A DNA stretch of 64,000 bases from Ectobius pallidus (Eukaryota; Arthropoda; Insecta; Blattodea; Ectobiidae). The position numbers and the translations under genes are program-made. Shown here piece by piece: positions 34,176-44,500 of the stretch (its first letter is position 1; each line of letters opens with the position of its first letter). The notes beneath the pieces were generated by a model, which saw only the letters and a list, made by a program, of their open reading frames with translations, did no database searches and was not told the origin of the DNA. Location of the stretch: assembly GCA_964059195.1 (NCBI GenBank), contig CAXKWD010000008.1, forward strand, positions 44,073,502-44,137,501, read 5' to 3'.

Positions 34176-35607
34176 TTGAAAATAAGTGTCAAACTGTCTC
34201 GGAAAGATCGAGCACTCCCCCTTTCGAATGTTAGCTCGTCAATCAAGATTAACGACGAATGGGTGTCTGTGGATCCTTTTTTGCTATTCCAGCGCAAATC
34301 CATAAGTAAGATAACCGACGAAGATTTGAAAACTTATTTGCAATATGAATTAGCCCCTTTCCCTTTGGCCTTCTTCAATGAGGGTGGGATGAGGAAATCG
34401 ATGAAGTCAGTTTTCTCTAGAAAGAGCTCAATCCAACTATCAAAGATGTACGTGTGACACACTTTGACATTGTTATGGACGGAGGACTTCTCCTGCACAA
34501 AGTTATTTGGCAAAGAGGTTCCACGATATCTGCCATTTGCTCATCCTCAAGTATAAAGGTCGCTGAGCAGCAAAGGCGGTACCGTCTCAGCAAGTCAGCG
34601 GACATACATTTCAATCAGGAGACAGTCATAACTGTGAAGCAGGAAGACTTCCTGTCAAATGTCTACAAAAAAAGTCTGCTGATTAACATGCTGAAAGTCA
34701 CACCACAGGCACATGGAGTCAGAACCCTGCAAGCACGGAATGTTGCGGATGTCCTCATTGTAGACATGGCTGTGGAGTTGTCACATACCACCGCTGTTGC
34801 AGTTATTGGTGAGGATGTCGACCTAAAAGTTCTGTTGATGGCCAAAACACCTAGTGACCAGAACATAATTTTCGTCAAGCCTGGGCGTGGAAACATAAAA
34901 CCTACTTGTTTTCTACCCAGGGGCTGCGAGACATACTATTTCTGAATGCCTTCACTGGGTGCGATACCACCTCAGCAGCCTTCCGAAAGAGTAAGCTGGG
35001 ATTTATCAAACTGTATTTGAAGTCTCCAGATGTCCAGGGAACTGCTACAGTTTTCTCAGACCCTTCCTCAACCAAGGATGATGTAGAGGAAGCTGGGGAA
35101 AGGTGTATTTTGAGGTGGTACGGGGCCCCATCTAAAGAGAAATCTCTAAACGCTTACCGTTACCAATCCTATGTAAAATCTGTAGCCAATATCGAGCCGG
35201 ACATCTCGTGCCTCCCACCAACTGAGGGGGCAGCGAAGCAACATTCTGAGGATATATGACAAAGTCGAGATGTGATTGGGACATGAGCCGCCTCCTCAGA
35301 TGTACGGGTGGGAGCTAACTAACAAACCCCGGTGCACAGTGAGCAGCAGGCTGCACCGGATGAAATATTAATTTTTTTGTTGGTGCACAAAGGATTCTGC
35401 CACCACCAAATGCGGATGCAGAAGATGGTCAATGTGGATGAGGAACTCGATATTGATCTTCTGCCAGTTATCCTAGAAGATGTAGGCCTATCCCCTTTCT
35501 CAATGGATGAAGAAGAAAACGAAGCAAAACAATACCCAGGACCAAGTTACCATTACGAGGAAGGACCCTCCGCTCCAAGAGAGTCAGGAATTTATAATAA
35601 TTATTGA
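34176..35607 (+). pseudogene. XPG/FEN1 (PIN)-like protein of a mobile element, broken
   Basis: Four open pieces in shifting frames make one protein. 34176-34457: SVDPFLLFQR and a YELAPFPLAFF box. 34454-34945: DIVMDGGLLLHKVIWQRG, with an acidic residue in the PIN position; then VADVLIVDMA and VAVIGEDVDLKVLL, which match the E/D-A-D...D-x-D acidic clusters of XPG/FEN1 nucleases; then IIFVKPGRGNIK. 34906-35259: LRDILFLNAFTGCDTTSA, where the G-C-D box corresponds to the last acidic cluster. After 35259, across further frame changes, come YGWELTN and APDEI and a cysteine-rich tail whose CWC and CGC pairs fall in another frame, ending in an acidic C-terminus at 35607. Frame changes lie near 34445, 34910 and 35270-35390. 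The family recurs in many invertebrate genomes as an uncharacterised protein; activity is inferred only. Confidence 0.7.
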
Positions 35608-36125
35608 TGTTTATTGTACTGTACTATAAGGTGTAAATATATTATTAAATTAAATGTAACACAGTTTCAAAAAAACATTCACGAGTTAATGTATTAATAA
35701 AAAAAAGTTATGTACAAATTGTTATTGACTCTGGAATCATCCTACCCCAATGCCTTTCCGGAGCGAATGTGTAGTTAATATAGGCCTATATATTATATTA
35801 ACTGTACATCATATATTATATACATTGAATACAAGTATTATTGCCTATGTAGAGGGCAATTATGGCTCCTAAATTACAATAAAGATTTAGCGATCCTCGA
35901 TAAATTGTCAATCTTGAGTATCATCAAAACGTTCCATCATATATTATAAATTGTATTTCTGTGGGGTAAATGATGGAGCTCTCAAAGTGGTTCCACTAGG
36001 TTCGGGGTTCGAAATTAGTATTAAACGACACCAAACAATATTACTTTGAAGAACTCCATATATACTTGAAAATATAGGCTATTATAAATACATAGCCTAT
36101 ATATATACACATAATTTCTTTATGT

Positions 36126-36757
36126 GCCATTTATATATAGTACATACTATTTATACATATAAATATATATAATACGTATATATTGGATTTATATAGAGTT
36201 TCAGCAGTGGAAGAACGGAAAATACGAAATTTAAGTTTTTCTGCAAAATCCCGGAATTTACACATAAAGTTAAAATTACTCTAACTTCTGAACAGTTGAA
36301 TATAAAAAGTAAAGTAGCATATATTCTTGAAGAAAATTTAATGCTCTACGACGTCTTTCCTTATGACTTTTTTGTAGGACGAATGGCCGAAGAATTAGCT
36401 AACGAAATAAGGCAAAAAACGCGAGGCAATTTTATTTTTTTTCAAAATCATGTAACTTTGAGCACGGATATCTCGGAAATTAGGCGAGATAGCGAAACAA
36501 TTAATTGAATCAATCTTGTGGAGCATTTTGTAAGCTTTAATTTCGTATAAAAGGGTCTTAACGCTAGGACCCATATTTTCTGAGATATAAGCGAAAAACC
36601 GAATAAAGGGACCTTCTAGGGCCCCCCCTGCCCCCCGCTCACCTCCTAGGAGTGGGGACTTTTAGTATGTTTACCTCCTTACTAGTCCAAACAAAGTCCC
36701 AAAGTCAAAAATTGTGTTCCTTCCATTTCCCTCTACAACTTTTCATTGATTGGACTA
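36126..36757 (-). repeat. Right long inverted arm
   Basis: This is the inverse counterpart of 31846-32474. Any open frames within it (for example 36296-36508) lie in the inverted repeat and are not conserved as coding in the other arms. Confidence 0.85.
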
Positions 36758-37018
36758 TACGTGATAAACACCGATATTTTGTGGTGTGTATTCCAAGACA
36801 TTTTCAATATTATTTATTTCCTATATCAAATGCATATTGAGCCTATACCGCCATATTAAAAAGTATTCAAAATCAAAATATTCAAATATGTTTACAGCAC
36901 GAAAACTTCCATTTCCTGTCCAGAAAAGTTAAAAAAAAATATGGGAACTTGAGAATCGATTAGACCTTTTTCCTTTTCATTCCTAATTTTATCTTATTCC
37001 TTTTATTACACTGCCCAA

Positions 37019-38575
37019 CAATGAAAATGTTTCGGGGTCGAAAATAGCATATTCTTATGTATTTCCACCTGCTGAATTCAGAAATCGCCATAGAAATTAC
37101 CGATTAGCTCTTATTTTGAAGATACAGTGACTTTTGTATTCTCTATTAGTCAACATTTTCAGTTTCGGGAAAATTTGTTTTTGGATGTTGGCACACTTGT
37201 CAACTGTCAAAATACAACAGTAGTCTAGCTGTGGGTAGATTATACATGTAAACACTATTGTTTTGACAGTGAATTTCGTATTATCTGTTGTAATTAGTGC
37301 AGAATTTTTGTTTTGGAGGGTTTTAAAAAGCAAAATTTGTTACATTAACATGCCACGTAAATGTGTAAATTTATTGAAGAATTTATATTACATTTGTGGT
37401 GAAATAACATTTTCGTCACAGAAACGCAAAGTGACGCCTCTTGTGAAGACTGCCTACCAACATTATTTTGGTATGTAGGTACCCAATCTTCCATCTGCTA
37501 TTCAACCTATTCCACATTCAGACAGTTTACCAGTTCCTACTCCACCCCAAAATTATGAGTTGGAAGTAGAAAATGAAGGCAGTGTGGAAGAAGAAGAAGA
37601 ACTCAACAAGCCTTCAACATCCCATGACCCTGATTTTGAAGTGAAAGATGATCAACCGCAAAGATTGAGCCAGTCGGAGTTGAGTGATCTCATTCGAGCC
37701 TCTTGTGGATCGAAAAGATGTTTTTCTTCCACCTCTACATATCAAGCTGGGTTTGATAAAGAATTTTGTCAAAGGTATGAACCAAGAAGGCCAGGCTTTT
37801 AAATATTTGAGAGGGAAATTTTCTGGACTAAGTGATGCAAAAGTCAAGGAAGGTTGGGCCACAAACACGTCAACTTGTAAAGGATCCTGCGTTCGACCTA
37901 CTTTTGGAAGGGGAAGAAAAGGTAGCTTGGGAAGCTCTCAAGGGATTTTTAGGGAATAAAAGAGATGATAACTACACTCAGTTGGTGACAGTACTTCTAC
38001 AAAAATACCATCAACTCAGATGCAACATGTCCCTAAAAATTAATTTTCTCCACTCCGTTCTCAATTTTTTCCCACCTAGTTGTGGAGCTGTCAGTGACGA
38101 GCATGGAGAAAGGTTCCATGAGGATATTTCTGTGATGGAACGGAGATATCAGGGCCTCTGGAATGAAGCAATGCTTGTGGATTACTGCTGGTTTGTGTGT
38201 AGGGATGCTCCAGAACTCAATTACAAGAGAAAAGCCAAAAGACAGCGATCTCATGAAGCCACCTATTGATTCTCTGTAGATCCAACGGCATGGTAGGTTT
38301 TCTTTAATCAATTTAGGATGTTAACTGTCATTAATAAAAGAACGGTCACACTTTTAATATTGTTAGCACATTATGTAATTAATATTTATAAATGTTAAAT
38401 TTACTGTTTTCTCTTAATCCTTTAAAATTAAAAACTTTCACCTATTGTTTATCTCAGAAACTAGAGCTAATAAAATTTTTTCTTTGTCATATTCGTTTTT
38501 CTCAACCCAAAATTAGTAAGAATTGACTCATGAGGAGACGGAAACATTTAAAAAATGTTTTTTTGTTGGGCAGTG
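37019..38575 (+). mobile_element. TTA-flanked transposon with CACTGCCCAACAA ends
   Basis: The left end CACTGCCCAACAATGAAAA and the inverted right end CACTGCCCAACAAAAAAAC share 13 bp. TTA lies at 37016-37018 and 38576-38578, a 3-bp TSD. The 1557-bp body carries an internally deleted plus-strand transposase-like gene (37350-38269). TTA targets fit PIF/Harbinger, but the protein is not a recognisable Harbinger transposase, so the superfamily is left open. Confidence 0.8.
37350..38269 (+). pseudogene. Internally deleted transposase-like gene
   Basis: It opens with MPRKCVNLLKNLYYICGEIT, a C-x2-C-like finger in YICG, and VKTAYQHYFG. After frame loss near 37478 come an acidic stretch and SQSELSDLIR (37560-37720), then EPLVDRKDVFLPPLHIKLGL and FVKGMNQEG in a new frame (37684-37850). 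A last frame follows (37832-38269) with QTRQLVKDPAFD, then CNMSLKINFLHSVL, SDEHGERFHEDISVMERRYQ and MLVDYCW before a stop. These blocks are in the order found in a family of insect and other arthropod transposon proteins. Relative to them the middle, between SQSEL and EPLVDRK, is missing, i.e. a large internal deletion. The HGERFH and DYCW boxes are the best-conserved parts. Function is inferred from element context. Confidence 0.7.
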
Positions 38576-38578
38576 TTA

Positions 38579-39292
38579 TCGGTATGTTAGACCATCGTTA
38601 CATGATTTTCATTTCAAGTTATGAGACAAAATATTGTTAAGAATATCTCATTGTATGACATAGCAGAATGTAAAGGCAGAGAGGCTCTCAATGTATTTTA
38701 AATTTAAGAATTATCATACGTTAAGTTATGTAGCCTATTAAATTGGCAACGCTATTGTCACAATTTTTATTCCAGGCCGTCAATCTAACTTGGCTATTTA
38801 GAAATCACAGAATTTATATTTTGTTCTCAGGTGCAATAGAAGGCTACAGTAATATACACATATTTATACAACAAAGTAAAATAAATAGGCCTAAAATAAC
38901 TAAATAAATTAAACAGGGAAGTGATCTTTAAATATAAAGGTGCACTAAAGATAGAGGTTAATAAAGGTATAAAACTAACACAATGTACTGTAATTATCAT
39001 TGCGTTACTACGCAATTTTAATTTATCTGTATCTGAAATTTTCTCTATTTTTAAATGGCCCATACATCCTCTCGATGCTCACGGAAAATTTAATATTAAT
39101 TTAAAAATTAAAGAATATCCAATCGCCACACTGCATATAAATATTCATACATTGATATATTACTGCAAGTCGTGTACAAAATAATGTCGTATATATCGGA
39201 AATATCTCACAATATTTGTTAGTTAATTCTTCCTTTTTAGTGTTATTTAGAGCCTATCTGTTGTAATTTTTCTTTCGTCTTTTTGACACTTA
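38579..39292. other. Unannotated AT-rich stretch
   Basis: No element ends, domain or RNA gene were recognised. Confidence 0.35.
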
Positions 39293-39530
39293 AACATTCT
39301 AGAAGGGCCCAGCAGACAAGGAAGTATGTATAGTAGCCTCGTCTCCTCTATAAAAATATAAAATTACGAACATATTTTTCGGACTGGGAAGATGGAACGC
39401 CATTTAAAAGCATGGTGCCAGCAGACGACAACTGGAAAAACAAGTGACGAACGGCTAGCGCATACCGGCTAGTACATCCACGCTATCTGTCGGAGAAGTT
39501 TGGCGAGCTACATCCCTATTGAGCAATACG
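39293..39530 (+). repeat. Dispersed repeat, partner of 31330-31585
   Basis: The blocks gaagggcccagcag, aacgccatttaaaagcatgg, gccagcagacgacaact, acaagtgacgaacggctagc and gagctacatccctatt align with the inverse of 31330-31585. The identity looks moderate, about two thirds to three quarters by eye. The family is unknown. Confidence 0.75.
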
Positions 39531-39839
39531 CTGAAATCCATGTTAAAATAAAGCTTAGGACAGGCAGTGTAATTCTTGAGACGGCGGTGCTAAAAACGCA
39601 GGCTATGGACAATCAAAAAAAGAATAATTAACAAGTGACAGCAAATTTTTATTGAACTTTCCACCATTAATAATTTCCGAAATTTATTGAATATTCCCCT
39701 CAGATATTTTTTAAATGTAAGCATGGCCAACAATGCATCTTTCTGACTCCACGTGCTTATATAGAAAAAGAGGCCGTAAATGTTCGCATATTAAGTTGTT
39801 CACCAGGCAAGACAGAGTTTCTACAAACAATGGGTAGCT

Positions 39840-39973
39840 TACAACCACCCTTCAAATAAAACTTTTAGCTCTTGGTATAAGCACTCCATGTACAAAATTT
39901 AAGAAAATCGTTAGAGCCGTTTTTGAGAAAATCGCGAAAAATGAAAATTTCTTCATATAAAGTCCCCTTAGAT
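39840..39973 (+). repeat. Old dispersed repeat, interrupted (segment 1)
   Basis: The sequence from cccttcaaataaaac through agaaaatcgttagagccgt to tcataaagtcccctta-like words also occurs at 47815-47905 plus 49238-49300. The repeat continues after the hAT at 40797-40849 (gagaaggttgtcgcca, cagaaggtac) and after the LTR element at 47716-47800 (acccaaatac, acgattttcc), matching the uninterrupted run at 49285-49400. It resembles widespread insect retroposon 3' sequence; I cannot name the family. Confidence 0.7.
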
Positions 39974-40796
39974 CAGTGATCGCCAAACCGTTGATCGCAA
40001 GCTACTAGTAGCGCAGAGGGACATTTTCGGTAGATCGCGTCAAGAGTTCTCTACTTGTGTTGTGGAGAATTTTGATTTTGAAGAAGACAGTGCTGCAGTG
40101 GAGTTAGAACTGATTCATTTTCAAAATGATTTATCTGTAAAATCGCTTTCTTCAAGCTCTGAAAATATTTGGCCTCTTGTTCCTAAAGAAAAATATCCAA
40201 TTTTGGTAAAGGTTGCTCTCAAAGTGAAGGCAATGTTCAGCTCTACATATCTGTGTGAGGTTTCTTTTTCCAGTATGAAATTTATTAAAAATAAGTACAT
40301 AAACAGACTCACTGATGAATACTTGGACAACTGTATTCGAATGGCAGCCATTACCTATTCTCCTGACATTAAAAAAATTGTTGATTACAAAAAAGAGTTT
40401 CATCCTTCTCATTGAAGTTAATAAGTGTAATAAAAATATTCTGCCCTTACATTTGTTATTTATTACTAACTACACTTCAATTTCTTTCTTATGTACAATT
40501 CCATTTCAATTTCGTTTTGATATATAATGTTTAATTAAAATTTATTTCATTTCTTTTTTTTTAAATTCCCAAAATACAGATCCCTATTTTACCAGATGGC
40601 ATGTTAGGGTTATAGATTAAACATGTATACAGAGTAAACAGTAAACTACATATACATATTACAATTTTATTTCATATTTAGGCAATAAACAAATGTAAGA
40701 TTTTTTAAAATTTGGTAGTTCTTTTGGTTGGTAGCTCACAGTAGGATTTTAAAACGGAACAGTAGCTCAGAAGTTTCATACGTTTGGCGACCACTG
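39974..40796 (+). mobile_element. hAT transposon remnant with 8-bp TSD (7/8)
   Basis: The left end CAGTGATCGCCAAACCGTTG and the inverted right end CAGTGGTCGCCAAACGTATG are flanked by ccttagat (39966-39973) and ccttagac (40797-40804). The 823-bp body keeps the transposase C-terminus (40062-40415). It interrupts the old dispersed repeat. Confidence 0.85.
40062..40415 (+). pseudogene. hAT transposase C-terminal dimerisation domain
   Basis: The frame includes WPLVPKEKYPILVKVALKVK, then FSSTYLCEVSFSSMKFIKNK and NRLTDEYLDNCIRMA. This is the hAT dimerisation domain of the GTF2IRD2/ZBED-related transposase group, where L-C-E-x-x-F-S-x-M-K-x-I-K-x-x-x-R-N-R-L is the signature. Upstream catalytic residues and the BED finger are missing. 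The frame is open to the normal C-terminal end, so the loss is by internal deletion rather than decay of the tail. Expression is not suggested by anything in the sequence. Confidence 0.9.
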
Positions 40797-40849
40797 CCTT
40801 AGACATAAGAGAAGGTTGTCGCCAATCTTCGTGTCACAGCCTCAGAAGG

Positions 40850-42466
40850 TACCCCCACTCGGGTTTCACTATTTACGTATGCTGGAAGCAGAACATACGA
40901 TTATGAAGGTAGATTTGGTTTCGACCATTTTTAGCTAAATCAAGTAAACGCGCTGCTAAATCTTTATACTGGAACCTATTAACCCTTAATATAATTCTGA
41001 GATATATTGGATAAATTCTGGAAAACAACTAGGTGACTACAAATACCACAAAGATGCAAATGTTCAAGTTTTAGTAACAGATTTATTTAATAAATTTGGG
41101 TATATGTAGTTTTAATTATTCATATCTGTGTCACTGTTAACATCAAGTAAATATATATGTGGTTAAATAAATAATAATAAATTATTTTAAAAGTTAATAT
41201 ATACAAATTGCTAATTAACAAATTTAGCCTGCAGCCAATAAATTATTAAGCTAAAATAATCAAGTATATGTACATTTATGGTATACAGAAATTTATTACC
41301 CAAATTATTTGTGAAAAGCTATTTTCTTCAAATTGTAATCAACTTTATGGTTATTAATAGAATGATTATCAAGAGCACCTCGTAACGTCAAAATCTAATT
41401 CCTAGCTCTTATTTCTTTGAAACTGATATTCAGATCACGCTGTGTTTAAAGCATAACGAATCCCATTGCTTCAACTTAAAAATTCAAATCTTTCAATATG
41501 TTTTATGCTGTTCTAATTTGAATCTGCATAAATTGTGTTCAAGTAGTAAGGTCCTGGCATTCTTTACTTATTTTGAATTTTAAGAATTAATTTTGAAAAT
41601 CGAACGAACATGGTTTAAGCTTCAAGAGAACTGGAGAGATTACGAACCGGACAGACGGACAAAAGAAAATGTAAAGCCTGTAGATTACTGATTTACATTA
41701 TGGGGGCGAAATTTCTAGTAGCCAAATATCCAACCGTGAAAAAGAATTATATGAATTTTAGACAAACTATATACATTACGATATGATAAATATAATAGTT
41801 TAAGTTTCAGCCTTAAGCACTAGTATATAATAAGAAACCTAACACGATACTGGAGCTGAAGACGTAGAAAGTATATAGATTTATATTTTACTGTTATTTA
41901 TTGTTTCATAACTGTTTTTGATATACAATATAGTCATGAGTTATGAAACAATAAATAACAGTAAAATATAAATCTATATACTTTCTACGTCTTGAGCTCC
42001 AGTATCGTGTTAGGTTTCTTATTATATACTAGTGCTTAAGGCTGAAACTTAAACTATTATATTTATCACATTTATTAGCACTAGAGGAAATGAAATTCAT
42101 TAATACATTACGATAATTTAGAACTTCCAAACAGGTGAGATGTCTGATGACAAATGAATTTATAATTATATTAATACAGAATTAAAGAACAATCTCACCA
42201 AAGAGCAGACACGATCCATCGTAGTACTGCTGGGAAACGCCCACCAAAGTCACAATTCCTTCAACTACATGTTCACGCTGGCCGAGTCAACTCCCAACTA
42301 ACGTAACTAACATCCGCTCTCCAGGGTCTCGCTCCGCATACCACGTTCAGAAATTACGAAAGGTAAACTCGGACGCATAAAAATTATTACCTTTAAAGCT
42401 ATTGATGTTTCAGAAAAAAACACTAGGGGCGCTTTATATATACACTTGAGCCGGATTCATGGCTCA
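40850..42466 (-). repeat. 3' LTR (left copy)
   Basis: This copy is 1617 bp, including a 319-bp insertion with a foldback (41784-42102) absent from the other LTR. Without it the copy is near 1.3 kb. It pairs with 46172-47715. Confidence 0.9.
41784..42068. repeat. 129-bp-arm foldback inserted in the left LTR
   Basis: The left arm 41784-41912 and right arm 41940-42068 are inverse copies with about one visible mismatch (ctgaag versus ctcaag) around a 27-bp loop. The other LTR lacks it. The 13-mer atacattacgata lies once in the empty LTR but flanks the insert here (41771-41783 and 42103-42115), suggesting a 13-bp duplication. A further 34 bp (42069-42102) sit between the right arm and the second 13-mer, so the insert is asymmetric. 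Confidence 0.85.
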
Positions 42467-42474
42467 TTCTCCCC
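42467..42474 (-). other. Polypurine tract of the LTR element
   Basis: On the minus strand ggggagaa abuts the TG that starts the 3' LTR, the position where plus-strand DNA priming occurs in LTR elements. Confidence 0.75.
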
Positions 42475-43204
42475 AACTGCCCTAAATAAAGTCGAATACT
42501 TTATTTCTTAATCACCCTTATGGACCTGGACCTTTGAAATTGCACCAAACACAACATTTAAATAAATAGAACACTAAACAGAACATTTAAATAAATTGAA
42601 CACTAAACACACTCTTCCCCTTGAGAACTGCCGTTGAAAGTTCCACGCCTTGACCAGTGCCGCCGAAACTTCAGAGACTCTTGTACTCTTCATTGAGTTC
42701 CAAATACACGAACCACTCCATTTATCCCCCCCCCCCCGGGGTAGGAGATAAAGACCAGCACCAAACTGAAGAGACAAACACATCCGATTCTTAGTCCAGA
42801 CGCACCGAGCTTTTCACCACATGAGCAGGACTTCTAGTTTTCTGCAACACTGCACCACAGGAGTGCCCAGCGAAGATCTTTGGCAACAGCGAGCAGGAAT
42901 GTTTCCTCCAACCAGCTGCTCGATCAGGAGACTGAAGAAATGACTGGATATGATGATGGACTGTAGATTTCATGGGTCCAGAGTGAGAGACAGTTAGTGG
43001 ACTCCATGCTTCCAGACAGATATAGTGCAGCCAGGTCAAACTTATTAATCATTTTGGTGTATCTCCTTTGAGAACCTTTTACTGCTGCTTGATGGTTCAT
43101 ATAAGATGGGGCGAACACGATGGCAAATCTCGCCAAGGAAAGGCACGGAAGGACAAACAAGTATCTCGCGAGGACAAGACAGGACTATAGGTGATGGAAA
43201 ACGA

Positions 43205-43705
43205 TCATGATGATGGAATGATCGCAAGGACTACGGTGGGCTGCACAGTAAGTTGGTCTTGAGCAGCTCTTATCTGCTGTGTCAGAAAATATCGCTTGCT
43301 ATAGCTCCAATCCACCATATATCGATAATAGCCATCCAATCCTAGCAGGATCTCACTGTCTGGCAATGGCGTCTTACATGGCTTTCGTAAGCTTGCTTTG
43401 CCCAATAGCATGAAAATGGGTAGAGTTAAAGTATGTGCCTCGAAACTGCACGCCTCAGAAATTCTCACAGCATGACCTAGACCTTGACCAGCACGCTTCC
43501 ATACACCATGAATAAGCTCCCCTCTTTCTGGAATTCTGCTTCCTCCAAATCCCAGCAGACATCTCCGCTTATCTGGATGCAGCTGCGTGTTTCTGCTGCA
43601 CAGCTTGTAGCTCATCAAGGCGTCCTCTCTAATAGATGCTTCCTCTTTTGTTCCAGAAACCAATACTCCAGACGTCTCCAGAACAGGAACCAAAGTGACG
43701 GGCAC
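43205..43705 (-). pseudogene. Possible retroviral-type aspartic protease region
   Basis: The 166-residue minus-strand frame lies downstream of gag. It has a DSEILLGLDGYYRYMVDW segment, which resembles the conserved I-L-L-G-x-D box at the end of retropepsin domains. About 100 residues earlier IREDALMSYKL could follow a lost D-T/S-G-A active site, where the sequence now reads VSGTKEEAS. The active-site aspartate triad is not visible, so the enzyme would be inactive. The assignment rests on position and one box and is tentative. Confidence 0.4.
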
Positions 43706-44500
43706 GGCACAAGACGGGACTCAGACAGGCAGCCAAGAGAAAAGAGAGGGATAGCCTCCCCCATATACTAGGTCCACAACAACTCCAGAATCATTCCTTG
43801 GGCAGATCACAACAAACTGAAACACAAATCAAACAACACAGTGATCGTCTAAGCAAAATTTTATAGCAATACCTTACCTTTATGAATTAAATTACATTTA
43901 AAAAATGAGTTGAGAGCTGAATCTTTGTTTGTACTGTAGAACCCGATCCCCTAGTATGAAACATTCAGTGTCTCCTGAATCCTAATACATTACAAAATTT
44001 CATTCCTTTCAGAGTTACATCTATCAAGAACGAATACCAGCAACTTACAAAATTCATGTGAATAGTATTCGAGGGTATTGTAATAGGGGTCCCTAAATAA
44101 AGAAACAAAAATTTGACGTCTAGGGAATTCATTTGAACTACTACCTGACAACGGAACAAAATCGAAACGTACAGCTCAATGGCTTCCGGAATTACCAGTG
44201 AGCCGCCCGCGACGAAATATCTGAAAACGAAAGCTCCTTACCGGAATTAGCAGAAAGATATCAAAACGTATTCGTGGATCCATCCTTTCTCCCAGCAAGA
44301 AGTAAGAGGGAGCCCAAAACACCCCGAAGAAAGTAATACACAATATAAAAATTTTACAAAGTATTTAAGTATTAGAAACTCCCCAGTATTATACCAGACA
44401 ATTAGTCAAAATTTAGCCAAATCCATAGCTCATTTAACCTCAAACACCAAGATCAAAACATTAGTATCTACTTAAGGTTAAAGACAGCTATGAACCAGAT

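Larger units (their letters stand above)
31846..36757 (+). mobile_element. Composite transposon with about 630-bp inverted arms and an XPG/PIN-like gene
   Basis: The outermost word is TAGTCCAGTCAATGA on the left and its inverted TAGTCCAATCAATGA form on the right, with tac outside each end (31843-31845, 36758-36760), a possible 3-bp TSD. The arms (31846-32474 and 36126-36757) align over about 630 bp. A third partial arm at 33852-34113 faces the same way as the left arm and directly precedes the gene, so the functional unit may be 33852-36757 (2.9 kb), with the outer left arm belonging to a second copy. A different transposon is nested at 32507-33794. The encoded protein has nuclease-like features and no recognisable DDE core. 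Confidence 0.7.

Noticed and set aside
36296..36508. Seventy-residue open frame
   Set aside because: It lies in the right inverted arm and the other arm copies are not open in the same frame.
42574..43160. Minus-strand frames downstream of the LTR element's protease-like region, considered as envelope or polymerase
   Set aside because: No reverse transcriptase, integrase, membrane or envelope-like features are present.
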